The translations under genes were made by a program, and so were the position numbers. DNA of 64,000 bases, taken from contig JAAXIF010000065.1 of assembly GCA_012270485.1 (NCBI GenBank), positions 224,959-288,958 of the forward strand. The letters are read 5' to 3'. Positions 51,368-59,677 of the stretch are shown piece after piece. Source of the DNA: Sphingobacteriales bacterium. Its GTDB lineage: Bacteria; Bacteroidota; Bacteroidia; Chitinophagales; Chitinophagaceae. Position 1 is the stretch's first letter. Each line of letters opens with the position of its first letter. Below the pieces are notes generated by a model. It was not told the DNA's origin and did not search any database. It saw nothing but the letters and a program-made list of their open reading frames with translations.

Positions 51368-51417
51368 ATAAAGCCACAGATTCAACGATAACAAAATCTA
51401 TGAATCTGTGGCTTTAT
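51368..51417. terminator. Perfect 17-bp hairpin between convergent tlpA-like gene and metF
   Basis: ATAAAGCCACAGATTCA (51368-51384) and TGAATCTGTGGCTTTAT (51401-51417) pair without a mismatch, 16-nt loop, A/T-rich tails. Words AAGCCACAGAT shared with 19028-19083. Confidence 0.8.
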
Positions 51418-51434
51418 TTTTATAAATTATTGAG

Positions 51435-52388
51435 CTACACCAACTCCTTCACTACATTCCAAATCACCTTAGGTTTACCTAAAGTGTAATAGTGTAATAC
51501 CGGAACACCGAATTCTTTTAATTCCTTGCTCTGTTGAATCAACCATTCGGTACCCACCTGCTCACATTCTGCATCTGTTTTGCATTTCATAATAGCATTG
51601 GATAGATCAGAAGGAATATCTACATGAAAAATTCTGGGAAGTACTGATAACTGTTTTTTATTGGTCAATGGTTTTAAGCCCGGAATGATGGGAACATTGA
51701 TTCCGATTGCTTTGCAGGATTTGACAAACTCAATGAATTTCTGGTTATCGAAAAACATTTGTGTCATTATGTATTCAGCTCCTGCATCTACTTTTTGTTT
51801 TAATTTTTGAAGATCAATATCCAGATTCGGTGCTTCAAAGTGTTTTTCGGGGTAACCGGCCACACCAATACAGAATTTGGTTTTTCCGCCATTTTTAATA
51901 TCATCATCCAAATAGATACCATTGTTCATGTTATTGATCTGTTGCAACAAATCAATCGCATAATGATTGCCTTCCGGTTCCGGTTCAAAAGAAGCTTCAT
52001 TTTTAGCGGCATCACCTCTTAGCGCCAGCACATTATCGATACCCAAAAAATCCAAATCAATCAATGCATCTTCTGTTTCACGTTTGGTAAATCCGCCACA
52101 AATGATATGCGGTACCGCATCTACCTGATAATGGTTCATGATGGCCGCACAAATGCCTACCGTACCCGGACGCTTACGAACTTCCACTTTCTCAAAAGTG
52201 CCATCACCCTTTTTCTTGAACATGGTTTCACTACGGTGATAGGTGACATTGATCCAGGAAGGCTTGAATTCCATCAAAGGATCTAAATGGTCATAGAGCG
52301 ATACAATGGTTTTTCCCTTAAGTGGCGGCAGTACTTCAAAAGAGATCAAAGTATCTTTTGCCTGTTGTATATGTTCTGTAATTTTCAT
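51435..52388 (-). CDS. metF: Methylenetetrahydrofolate reductase (NAD(P)H)
   Basis: 317 residues. Reduces 5,10-methylene-THF to 5-methyl-THF for methionine synthesis. FEVLPPLKG (Glu catalytic) at the start, INVTYHRSE, GICAAIMNHY, HIICGGFTKRETEDALIDLDFLGIDNVLALRGDA, GVAGYPEKH, DAGAEYIMTQMFFDNQKF, PIIPGLKPLTNKKQL. FAD TIM-barrel type, normal length. A single gene here. Confidence 0.95.
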   Translation of the reverse strand: MKITEHIQQAKDTLISFEVLPPLKGKTIVSLYDHLDPLMEFKPSWINVTYHRSETMFKKKGDGTFEKVEVRKRPGTVGICAAIMNHYQVDAVPHIICGGFTKRETEDALIDLDFLGIDNVLALRGDAAKNEASFEPEPEGNHYAIDLLQQINNMNNGIYLDDDIKNGGKTKFCIGVAGYPEKHFEAPNLDIDLQKLKQKVDAGAEYIMTQMFFDNQKFIEFVKSCKAIGINVPIIPGLKPLTNKKQLSVLPRIFHVDIPSDLSNAIMKCKTDAECEQVGTEWLIQQSKELKEFGVPVLHYYTLGKPKVIWNVVKELV

Positions 52389-52484
52389 GCTGGGTACTAA
52401 ATGGCTGCAATATACAGCCTTGTATTTGTTACAAAAACATCTGTTAATCCATGATAGGCTTTACGGCATGCAAAACAGATGCAT

Positions 52485-52492
52485 TAGTTTTG
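52485..52492 (+). promoter_or_regulatory. -7 box TAGTTTTG of lptB
   Basis: Consensus -7 box ending 16 nt before the TTG start codon (52509), supporting that start. Confidence 0.6.
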
Positions 52493-52508
52493 TAGAAAAC
52501 CATTCCAC

Positions 52509-53288
52509 TTGAATATTACCATACATACCAAAGACCTGCTCAAAAGTTACAAGGGAAGAACCGTTGTTAATAATGTAAGTATTGAAGTTCGTCAGGGAGA
52601 AATCGTGGGGCTGCTCGGACCCAATGGGGCCGGTAAGACAACAACCTTTTATATGGTAGTAGGTCTAATTAAGCCGGATGAAGGGAGTGTATTCCTGAAT
52701 GACCTTGATATTACACGTTTACCCATGTATAAAAGAGCCCAAATGGGTATTGGCTACCTGCCTCAGGAAGCCAGTGTATTTAGAAGTTTGAGCGTGGAAG
52801 ATAATATTCTCTCTGTACTGGAAATGACGAAACTCACTAAACAAGAGCGTTTAAATAAGCTAGAACAATTATTGGATGAATTCAACCTACATCATGTCAG
52901 AAAAAACAATGGCGATAGTTTAAGTGGAGGGGAAAGAAGAAGAACAGAGATAGCCCGTGCATTAGCGGTGGATCCGAAATTCATTTTATTGGATGAACCT
53001 TTTGCGGGTGTTGATCCCATTGCGGTTGAAGATATTCAGGGTGTTGTTGCCCGATTGAAATACAAAAATATTGGTATCCTGATCACAGACCATAATGTGA
53101 ATGAAACCCTCTCCATTTGCGATCGGGCTTATCTATTAATTGAAGGTAAAATCTTTAAACACGGAACTGCAGAACAATTGGCCGATGATGAGCAAGTGAG
53201 ACGCCTCTATCTGGGAACCAATTTTGAGCTGCGGAGAAAAGACTGGATCATTGAAATGGGTAAAACACAAACCGCCCCTGCGGAATAG
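52509..53288 (+). CDS. lptB: LPS export ABC transporter ATPase LptB
   Basis: 259 residues, TTG start at 52509-52511. Walker [21 protein letters not shown]-loop [21 protein letters not shown], signature [16 protein letters not shown], Walker [14 protein letters not shown], and the switch His in [13 protein letters not shown]. The SLSVEDNI and [15 protein letters not shown] motifs are typical for LptB, which drives LPS transport with LptF/LptG. No other lpt gene in the window. No ATG near the N-terminus, so TTG is accepted. Confidence 0.92.
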   Translation: MNITIHTKDLLKSYKGRTVVNNVSIEVRQGEIVGLLGPNGAGKTTTFYMVVGLIKPDEGSVFLNDLDITRLPMYKRAQMGIGYLPQEASVFRSLSVEDNILSVLEMTKLTKQERLNKLEQLLDEFNLHHVRKNNGDSLSGGERRRTEIARALAVDPKFILLDEPFAGVDPIAVEDIQGVVARLKYKNIGILITDHNVNETLSICDRAYLLIEGKIFKHGTAEQLADDEQVRRLYLGTNFELRRKDWIIEMGKTQTAPAE

Positions 53289-53640
53289 TAATGTTATCAA
53301 CTTACCATTACACATGAACGTGTTTTTCTATTTAAATTAATCCCTCTAATTGCCGAAACTCTATTTTGCTCCTGGGCCGTATGGCCCCATCCTTGTTCCT
53401 CCACCTCAGGCGGACATTGGCCTCTGATCATCCGCCGCGGCGGATGATCTGTCTTCGCTACGCTTGACACCGACCCCAATGAGGCCCGTCCACAAGGACT
53501 GATAAAAAATTATTTATTGAAAACCATTGGTGCTTTGCGTACTTTTTAGGTTATCTCTCTATTTTCTGAATATATGAATAGCACACCCCACTACATATTA
53601 GCATTTTTCGCGGGTATTCCTTATTTTGCTGGCATCAACC
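53289..53640. other. Intergenic region with GC-rich palindromic block
   Basis: No gene. At 53371-53510 base composition jumps well above the roughly 40% GC of the rest. It contains GGGCCGTATGGCCC (53374-53387), the near-palindrome TCCACCTCAGGCGGA (53400-53414) and a perfect 24-bp palindrome at 53426-53449 centred on CCGCCG|CGGCGG. Several short frames through it have no recognisable content. Possible non-coding RNA or a REP-like palindromic element. Confidence 0.6.
53426..53449. repeat. Perfect 24-bp palindrome (GATCATCCGCCG / CGGCGGATGATC)
   Basis: Palindromic without loop; the centre at 53437/53438 is CCGCGG. Adjacent TCCACCTCAGGCGGA has the same TCCGCC...GGCGGA logic with one mismatch. 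Unusual GC for this genome. Confidence 0.75.
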
Positions 53641-55158
53641 ATGAAACTGCTCAGTCCTGCAATATCCCGTTTGGCCCGCTTTAGGCACTGGCGCATTGAA
53701 CAATGGGTAAATGAGCCGATTTCGGCACAAAGGGAAGTGTTACAAGATCTTGTAACACATGGGCAATACACTGAGTTTGGCAGGAAATATGGTTTCACCT
53801 CACTCTTCAATATCAGAAAATTCAAAGCGGCAGTACCCATTCATGAATATGATGATCTGAAACCTTATATCGAAAGATTGATGCAGGGCGAGCAGAATCT
53901 CTTATGGAATACACCCGTGAATTGGTTTGCCAAGAGTAGTGGTACCACCAGCGATAAAAGCAAGTTCATTCCAATTACACAGGAAAGTCTGGAAGACTGT
54001 CACTATCAAGGCGCCAAAGATGTGCTGACATTGTACTATCACCAACACAACGAAAGTGATTTATTGACAGGAAAAGGATTGGTCATCGGGGGCAGTCATC
54101 AAATCAGCAAAGTGAATGAAGAAGTGAATTATGGCGACCTCAGTGCCGTACTTCTACAAAACACACCCATTTGGGCCAACTGGATCAGAACACCGGAATT
54201 ATCCATTGCACTGATGGATGAATGGGAAGAAAAAATTGAAAAGCTCGCTCAATCTACCATACCTGAACCTGTTACTTCTATATCAGGTGTACCTACCTGG
54301 ACATTGGTGTTGATCAAAAGAATATTAGAGATCACGGGTAAACAAACTTTAAAAGAAGTATGGCCCGGATTGGAATTGTACATACATGGAGGTGTCTCTT
54401 TTACGCCTTATCGCGAACAGTTTGAAAGATTGATCGGAGAAGGCTGTACTTATTTGGAAATGTACAATGCCAGTGAAGGTTTTTTTGCGGCACAGGATGA
54501 TCCAAATGAAGAAGGAATGTTATTGTTTCTGGATCATGGAATTTTTTATGAGTTCATGCCTGTGGAAGAATATGGCAAAAAAGAGCCCATCACCATTGGT
54601 TTGGATAAAGTAGAGATCGGGAAAAACTATGCACTGGTTATCAGTACCAACGGAGGCCTATGGCGTTATCTGGTGGGGGATACGGTGCAGTTTACCACTT
54701 TATATCCTTTCAGAATAAAAGTAAGTGGCAGACTAAAACAATACATCAATGCATTTGGCGAAGAAGTAATTGCAGACAACAGTGATAAAGCCATTGCCAT
54801 TGCCTGTGAAAAAACCGGACTCTTTGTAAAAGATTATACTGCTGCTCCTGTATACTTCGGCGATCATAGTAAAGGTGCGCATGAGTGGTTGATTGAATTT
54901 CAACAAGCCCCGGCTTCTACTGATCAGTTTGCTTATGAGTTGGATTGTGCATTGAAAACACTTAATAGCGATTATGAAGCCAAGCGATACAAGGATATGG
55001 CATTGACACTTCCGCAGGTACATGCAGTACCTGAAGGTTTATTTCATCAATGGCTGAAGAGTAAAGGAAAATTGGGCGGTCAGCATAAAGTGCCGCGCTT
55101 GAGTAATGACAGAAAATACATTGATGATATTAAAATGCTGATGCAGCAGTATGGATAA
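53641..55158 (+). CDS. GH3 auxin-responsive-like acyl-amido synthetase
   Basis: About 505 residues from the ATG at 53641 (an upstream TTG is less likely). Related to plant GH3 acyl-acid amido synthetases of the ANL superfamily: the ATP-binding SSGTTSDKSKFIPITQ, then GVPTWTLVLIKRILEITGK, YLEMYNASEGFFAAQD and YRYL-like RYLVGDTVQFTTLYPFRIKVSGRLKQYINAFGEEV. In bacteria the substrate acid and amino acid are unknown. Frequent in Bacteroidota, next to DUF3667. Overlaps the next gene by 8 nt. Confidence 0.85.
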   Translation: MKLLSPAISRLARFRHWRIEQWVNEPISAQREVLQDLVTHGQYTEFGRKYGFTSLFNIRKFKAAVPIHEYDDLKPYIERLMQGEQNLLWNTPVNWFAKSSGTTSDKSKFIPITQESLEDCHYQGAKDVLTLYYHQHNESDLLTGKGLVIGGSHQISKVNEEVNYGDLSAVLLQNTPIWANWIRTPELSIALMDEWEEKIEKLAQSTIPEPVTSISGVPTWTLVLIKRILEITGKQTLKEVWPGLELYIHGGVSFTPYREQFERLIGEGCTYLEMYNASEGFFAAQDDPNEEGMLLFLDHGIFYEFMPVEEYGKKEPITIGLDKVEIGKNYALVISTNGGLWRYLVGDTVQFTTLYPFRIKVSGRLKQYINAFGEEVIADNSDKAIAIACEKTGLFVKDYTAAPVYFGDHSKGAHEWLIEFQQAPASTDQFAYELDCALKTLNSDYEAKRYKDMALTLPQVHAVPEGLFHQWLKSKGKLGGQHKVPRLSNDRKYIDDIKMLMQQYG

Positions 55159-56026
55159 CAATCAATCGCCTCAAACAAAGGATACGAGCATCGTATGTAA
55201 AAACTGCAGTAATCATTTCAGTGGCAAATACTGTAACCAATGTGGTGAAAAAGTATATAAAGAAACGGATAGAAAAATTGTTCATCTTTTTGAAGAGGCT
55301 TTTCATTTTATTACACATTTCGAAGGAACCTTATTTACAACGCTAAAAACCATCTTTAACAGTCCCGGACAACTTTCAACTGACTACTGTAATGGGATCA
55401 GAAAAAAATATTTTAAACCATTATCACTCTTCTTATTACTGGTGGTGCTTTACCTCTTATTTCCGCTTGCCAGCGGTTTGAATATGCCATTAAAAAATCA
55501 CGTAGATCAAAATGACTATGGTGAATTCGCAACTAAAAAGGTAGCATTATATATTCAACAACATCCCGGTACAACTTATACCATGTTGGAAGAAAAGTTT
55601 GCAGCAAAAAGTGAAAAATTATCCAAGCTTTTATTACTGATGATTGTTCCCTTTGTAGCATTGATACTTTGGGCATTATCTTTCTTCAAAAGAAAATATT
55701 TCTTTGATCAAATGGTACTTTCTGCAGAAATCAATAGTTTCTTTTTAATCGCAAATTTCTTTTTACTACCCTTGGTCATTGCTTTGATTTATTTAATAGC
55801 CCGGGTATTTGATTTCTCTGTTGCCTGGGTCACAGACGACAGGTATACATTTATTGGGCAGGCAGCTACCGCTCTTTTTACGGCATTCGCCATGAAAAGA
55901 TTTTATGGATTCAAGCTTTGGTATCGAATCATCGCATCGCTTATTTTTATTTACTTCCATGGCCTGATCGTCTATACCTTGTATAAATTCACTTTATTTG
56001 TGGCAGTATTTTATCAAATACATTAA
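55151..56026 (+). CDS. DUF3667 domain membrane protein
   Basis: 291 residues. N-terminal zinc ribbon CKNCSNHFSGKYCNQCGEK, then DRKIVHLFEEAFHFITHFEGTLFTTLKTIFNSPGQLSTDYCNGIRKKYFKPLSLFLLLVVLYLLF (the family block, residues 36-100) and four or five predicted helices to the C-terminus. Function unknown. It starts inside the GH3 gene (8-nt overlap) and ends 2 nt before fabG, so the three are one operon. Confidence 0.85.
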   Translation: MDNNQSPQTKDTSIVCKNCSNHFSGKYCNQCGEKVYKETDRKIVHLFEEAFHFITHFEGTLFTTLKTIFNSPGQLSTDYCNGIRKKYFKPLSLFLLLVVLYLLFPLASGLNMPLKNHVDQNDYGEFATKKVALYIQQHPGTTYTMLEEKFAAKSEKLSKLLLLMIVPFVALILWALSFFKRKYFFDQMVLSAEINSFFLIANFFLLPLVIALIYLIARVFDFSVAWVTDDRYTFIGQAATALFTAFAMKRFYGFKLWYRIIASLIFIYFHGLIVYTLYKFTLFVAVFYQIH

Positions 56027-56028
56027 CT

Positions 56029-56784
56029 ATGAAACTACTTGAAGGAAAAGTATCGATCGTTACAGGCGCTGCCCGTGGAATTGGTGCAGCCATTGCATTG
56101 AAACTCGCTGAGCATGGCAGTCATATTGCATTTACCTATGTAAGTGATAGCAGCGCCGAAAAAGCAGCTGCATTGGAAGCCGAATTAAAAGCCATGGGGG
56201 TAAATGCCAAAGCATGGAAAAGCAATGCGGGTGAATTTGCCGAATGCGAAAGCTTTGTGAATGAAGTCATGAAAGAATTTGGTACTGTAGATGTATGTGT
56301 GAACAATGCCGGTATCTCCAAAGACAATCTCTTGCTTCGTATGACCGCAGAACAGTGGGATGATGTAATGGATATCAACCTGAAAAGCGTCTTTAATATG
56401 ACCAAACAGGTCATTCGCCCAATGATGAAAGCCAAAAGCGGAAGTATCATTAACATGAGCTCCATCATTGGCATCAGAGGGAATGCCGGACAAAGCAGTT
56501 ACGCAGCCAGTAAAGCCGGTATCATTGGTTTTACTAAGTCTGTAGCACATGAGCTGGGCAGTAGAAATATCCGCTGCAACGCCATTGCACCCGGATTTAT
56601 CGAAACAGATATGACCCATTACCTGAAAGATGGTGAAGGGGCTGCTGAGTTTTTAAAGAAAATTCCATTGGGCAGGTTTGGAAAAGCAGAAGAAATTGCC
56701 AATACCACTTTGTTTTTGGCTAGCGATATGAGCACTTATATGACCGGTCAGGTACTGAGTGCTTGTGGTGGTTTAAACATCTAA
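56029..56784 (+). CDS. fabG: 3-oxoacyl-ACP reductase FabG
   Basis: 251 residues. Reduces beta-ketoacyl-ACP with NADPH in fatty acid elongation. SIVTGAARGIGAAIALKLAEHGSH, NNAGISKDNLLLRMTAEQWDDVMDINLKSVFN, Ser-Tyr-Lys catalytic triad in NMSSIIGIRGNAGQSSYAASKAGIIGFTKSVA, GFIETDM and LASDMSTYMTGQVL. ISKDNLLLRM is a hallmark of true FabG. Third gene in the GH3-DUF3667-fabG operon. Confidence 0.92.
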   Translation: MKLLEGKVSIVTGAARGIGAAIALKLAEHGSHIAFTYVSDSSAEKAAALEAELKAMGVNAKAWKSNAGEFAECESFVNEVMKEFGTVDVCVNNAGISKDNLLLRMTAEQWDDVMDINLKSVFNMTKQVIRPMMKAKSGSIINMSSIIGIRGNAGQSSYAASKAGIIGFTKSVAHELGSRNIRCNAIAPGFIETDMTHYLKDGEGAAEFLKKIPLGRFGKAEEIANTTLFLASDMSTYMTGQVLSACGGLNI

Positions 56785-56929
56785 TTCCATTGATCAATTT
56801 TACTTCTAAAGCTGCTATTTATAGAGACTTTTCATCAAAATAGCTTGCTTGTATAATTTCAATTGTCTGATTTTCAGTATATTAGAGAAATTGTTGCGGC
56901 TTATTTTTTTGTTAAACAAATGTTTACGC

Positions 56930-56960
56930 TTGCAATTTGTGTGAACGCCTGTTACATTTG
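56930..56960 (+). promoter_or_regulatory. Promoter TTG-N20-TACATTTG of the SulP cluster
   Basis: TTG 56930-56932, 20-nt spacer, TACATTTG 56953-56960; the ATG at 56970 follows 9 nt later. Exact consensus with an ultra-short leader. Confidence 0.75.
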
Positions 56961-56969
56961 CAACGCTCT

Positions 56970-57266
56970 ATGACTAAGCGAATTATAAATATTTTTCTGA
57001 TACTTGTTTTGTCGGTACAGATCCTTCCCGTTCAACAAATGGGAAAAATGCTATACTGCAATCAGTTTACAGAAGAAATTCCACATAGCTTAGACCATAC
57101 CCCCGAGAATGCAAAACAATCGGAATCAAAAAGCGATTTCATTTCTACTCCTGAAGTAGCGATTTGCTATGTAAACGGTTCTTCGAATTTAATACGTCCT
57201 ATTACATCGGATGTAATTCCACAGAACCATACAAATGAAATCCACGTTCCCCCACCCAATTGCTAA
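56970..57266 (+). CDS. Small exported protein upstream of SulP
   Basis: 98 residues from the ATG at 56970 (open from 56937, but that lies in the promoter). A signal-like helix MTKRIINIFLILVLSVQILP is followed by VQQMGKMLYCNQFTEEIPH and an Asn/Thr/Pro-rich tail ending VPPPNC. The LPVQQMGKML segment is conserved in small Bacteroidota proteins next to transporters, to my memory without a known function. 53 nt before the sulP start, same strand; probably one mRNA. Confidence 0.6.
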   Translation: MTKRIINIFLILVLSVQILPVQQMGKMLYCNQFTEEIPHSLDHTPENAKQSESKSDFISTPEVAICYVNGSSNLIRPITSDVIPQNHTNEIHVPPPNC

Positions 57267-57319
57267 TCTTCTCATCTAAGATTAGTAACTTTTACTTCTT
57301 CCTTAATTCAAATCATTGC

Positions 57320-58885
57320 ATGAAGAAATATTTAAAGCATGCAGGTGCTGATGTATCTGCATCAATTGTTGTCCTGCTAGTAGCATTACCTCTATGCTTG
57401 GGTATTGCACTTGGTTCAGGTGCTCCACTTTTTTCCGGTATCATTGCCGGTGTGGTGGGTGGTATTGTCATTGGTGCACTCAGCGGATCACAACTTAGCG
57501 TTAGTGGTCCGGCAGCCGGACTTACTGTTATTGTGGCAACAGCCATCACCAAGCTTCAGGTTTATGAAGCATTTTTATTGGCTGTCGTTATCGGAGGTTT
57601 ATTACAAGTTATTTTAGGCTTTCTAAAAGCCGGTGTCATTGGTGATTATGTACCCAATGCAGTCATCAAAGGAATGTTGGCAGCCATTGGCTTAATTCTC
57701 ATCTTGAAACAATTCCCACACCTTATCGGTTACGATACCGATTTTGAAGGAGACGAATCATTTATTCAGTCCAATGATCAGAATACTTTTACGGCGATGT
57801 TCGAGGCAATAAAATATATCACACCCACCGCCTTGGTCATTGGTGTATTATCCATTTTACTCATGATATTTTGGGAAAGTAAATTCATCAAAACAAAAAA
57901 ATCCTTGAAGCTATTTCCCGGCGCATTAATGGTTGTTTTGGTTGGAACCATTGTGAATGAATACTTACGCTTATCCGGCAGTAGTTATGCTTTGGAACAA
58001 AAGCACCTCGTTACCTTACCCGTAGCCGAGAGTGCAGGAGCATTTTTTTCATTTTTTACTTTTCCGGATATTCAGTTCTTGAAAAATCCAGATGTATGGA
58101 TGTCGGGAATTACACTGGCTATAGTAGCAAGCCTAGAAACATTATTAGCGATTGAAGCAGCAGATAAATTGGATCCCTTAAAAAGAGTTACTCCAACAAA
58201 TAGAGAACTGAAAGCTCAAGGTATAGGCAATATGGTATCCGGAATGATCGGTGGTCTTCCTCTTACTTCTGTTGTAGTAAGAACTTCTGCAAATATTTCC
58301 GCAGGTGCTAAATCAAAAATGTCTACCATTTTACATGGATCAATGATGTTACTCTGCGTCATGTTTGTTCCTATGATTCTAAACAAAATTCCTTTATGTT
58401 CATTAGCCGCTGTATTGATCTTTACAGGATATAAACTCGCAAAAGTTTCACTCTTCAAAGAGTTTTATGTAAAAGGATGGAATCAGTTTATTCCCTTTGT
58501 TGCAACAATCATTGCAATTCTGTTTACCGATCTATTGATTGGTATTCTTGTAGGTATCTGCGTAGCATTATTCTTCCTGATTAGAAGTAATTTCAGATCA
58601 GCCGTAATGGTAGTGAATGATGATCATAATTATCTCATTCGTTTCAGAAAAGACGTTTCTTTTCTCAATAAACCCATTGTAAAAAAGAAATTAGAAGAAG
58701 TACCCAAAAACTCCTTTGTAATCATTGATGCAGAAAGAGCTGATTTTATCGACAAAGATGTAATTGAGGAAGTCAATAATTTCTTATGTCATGCTCACCT
58801 GAAGAAAATCAGGGTTGAGGTGAAAACAGGTCAAAACAAATCCACTAAAAATATTTTTTCCATCCCACAAATCACTGAAGAATGA
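57320..58885 (+). CDS. SulP family anion (sulfate/bicarbonate) transporter
   Basis: 521 residues from the ATG at 57320. About 11-12 helices. DVSASIVVLLVALPLCLGIALGSGAPLFSGIIAG, the SLC26/SulP consensus (GSQLSVSGPAAGLTVIVATAI), GLPLTSVVVRTSANISAGAKSKMS, then a C-terminal STAS domain (about 440-521: FVIIDAERADFIDKDVIEEVNNF). Coupled to a carbonic anhydrase gene by a 4-nt overlap, an arrangement typical of bicarbonate transport. So bicarbonate is the likelier anion, by inference. Confidence 0.9.
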   Translation: MKKYLKHAGADVSASIVVLLVALPLCLGIALGSGAPLFSGIIAGVVGGIVIGALSGSQLSVSGPAAGLTVIVATAITKLQVYEAFLLAVVIGGLLQVILGFLKAGVIGDYVPNAVIKGMLAAIGLILILKQFPHLIGYDTDFEGDESFIQSNDQNTFTAMFEAIKYITPTALVIGVLSILLMIFWESKFIKTKKSLKLFPGALMVVLVGTIVNEYLRLSGSSYALEQKHLVTLPVAESAGAFFSFFTFPDIQFLKNPDVWMSGITLAIVASLETLLAIEAADKLDPLKRVTPTNRELKAQGIGNMVSGMIGGLPLTSVVVRTSANISAGAKSKMSTILHGSMMLLCVMFVPMILNKIPLCSLAAVLIFTGYKLAKVSLFKEFYVKGWNQFIPFVATIIAILFTDLLIGILVGICVALFFLIRSNFRSAVMVVNDDHNYLIRFRKDVSFLNKPIVKKKLEEVPKNSFVIIDAERADFIDKDVIEEVNNFLCHAHLKKIRVEVKTGQNKSTKNIFSIPQITEE

Positions 58886-59517
58886 AAATCTACGAAAAAT
58901 TACTCTTAGAAAACAAAGCATGGGCTTCCGAAAAAGTACAGGATGACCCTGAATATTTCAGTCGCCTTGCAGACATACAGAAACCCGATTTCTTATGGAT
59001 CGGATGCAGCGATAGTCGTGTACCTGCCAATGAAATCACTAATACACAACCCGGTGAAATATTTGTACACCGCAATATCGCTAACATGGTTGTGCATACA
59101 GATGTAAACCTCTTAAGTGTTCTTGATTATGCAGTCACACATTTGAAGGTAAAACATGTAATCGTTTGCGGACATTATGGTTGCGGTGGTGTGAAAGCAG
59201 CCATGACCAATCATGATTATAAGCAGGTATTGAATATGTGGTTACGTAATATTAAAGATGTATACCGTAACCACAGAGATGAACTGAACAATATCGAGGA
59301 TGAGCAAAAAAAATTCGATCGTTTGGTTGAATTAAATGTTCAGGAACAAGTGCTCCACCTGGCTAAGACTTCGATCATCCAAAGGGCTTGGAAAAATGAG
59401 CAGCGACCGCACTTACATGGCTGGGTATATGGTTTGAAAGATGGTGTGATTAAGCCTGTATTTGAAATGCCCGCTAATACCAATATTGATCATTTATATG
59501 AATATGATGATCTGTAA
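58882..59517 (+). CDS. can: Beta-class carbonic anhydrase
   Basis: 211 residues. Interconverts CO2 and bicarbonate with a zinc held by CSDSRVPANE (Cys, with Asp/Arg) and HYGCGGVKAAM (His, Cys). FVHRNIANMVVHTDVNLLSVLDYAVTHLKVKHVIVCGHYGCGG and LHGWVYGLKDGVI complete the fold. Overlaps sulP by ATGA, so translationally coupled; the pair probably supplies bicarbonate to carboxylases. A strong terminator follows. Confidence 0.95.
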   Translation: MKIYEKLLLENKAWASEKVQDDPEYFSRLADIQKPDFLWIGCSDSRVPANEITNTQPGEIFVHRNIANMVVHTDVNLLSVLDYAVTHLKVKHVIVCGHYGCGGVKAAMTNHDYKQVLNMWLRNIKDVYRNHRDELNNIEDEQKKFDRLVELNVQEQVLHLAKTSIIQRAWKNEQRPHLHGWVYGLKDGVIKPVFEMPANTNIDHLYEYDDL

Positions 59518-59525
59518 ATAACACA

Positions 59526-59554
59526 GGGAACAGCGTTTTCTACACGCTGTTCCC
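59526..59554 (+). terminator. Intrinsic terminator after carbonic anhydrase
   Basis: GGGAACAGCGT/ACGCTGTTCCC, 11-bp perfect stem, 7-nt loop, followed by CACTTTTAG. Confidence 0.85.
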
Positions 59555-59677
59555 CACTTTTAGTTCTTAAATATGCGTTAAAGACTTTGTTTATCAGGCG
59601 TTCAGAGAACAATACGTCTAAAGTTCTGTTGTAGAACGGGCTCATTTATTCATAACTTTCTTTGACAAACAATCATT

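Noticed and set aside
53297..53479. A 60-codon frame through the GC-rich palindromic block
   Set aside because: Absence of stops is explained by high GC; no conserved motif; palindromes explain the sequence better.
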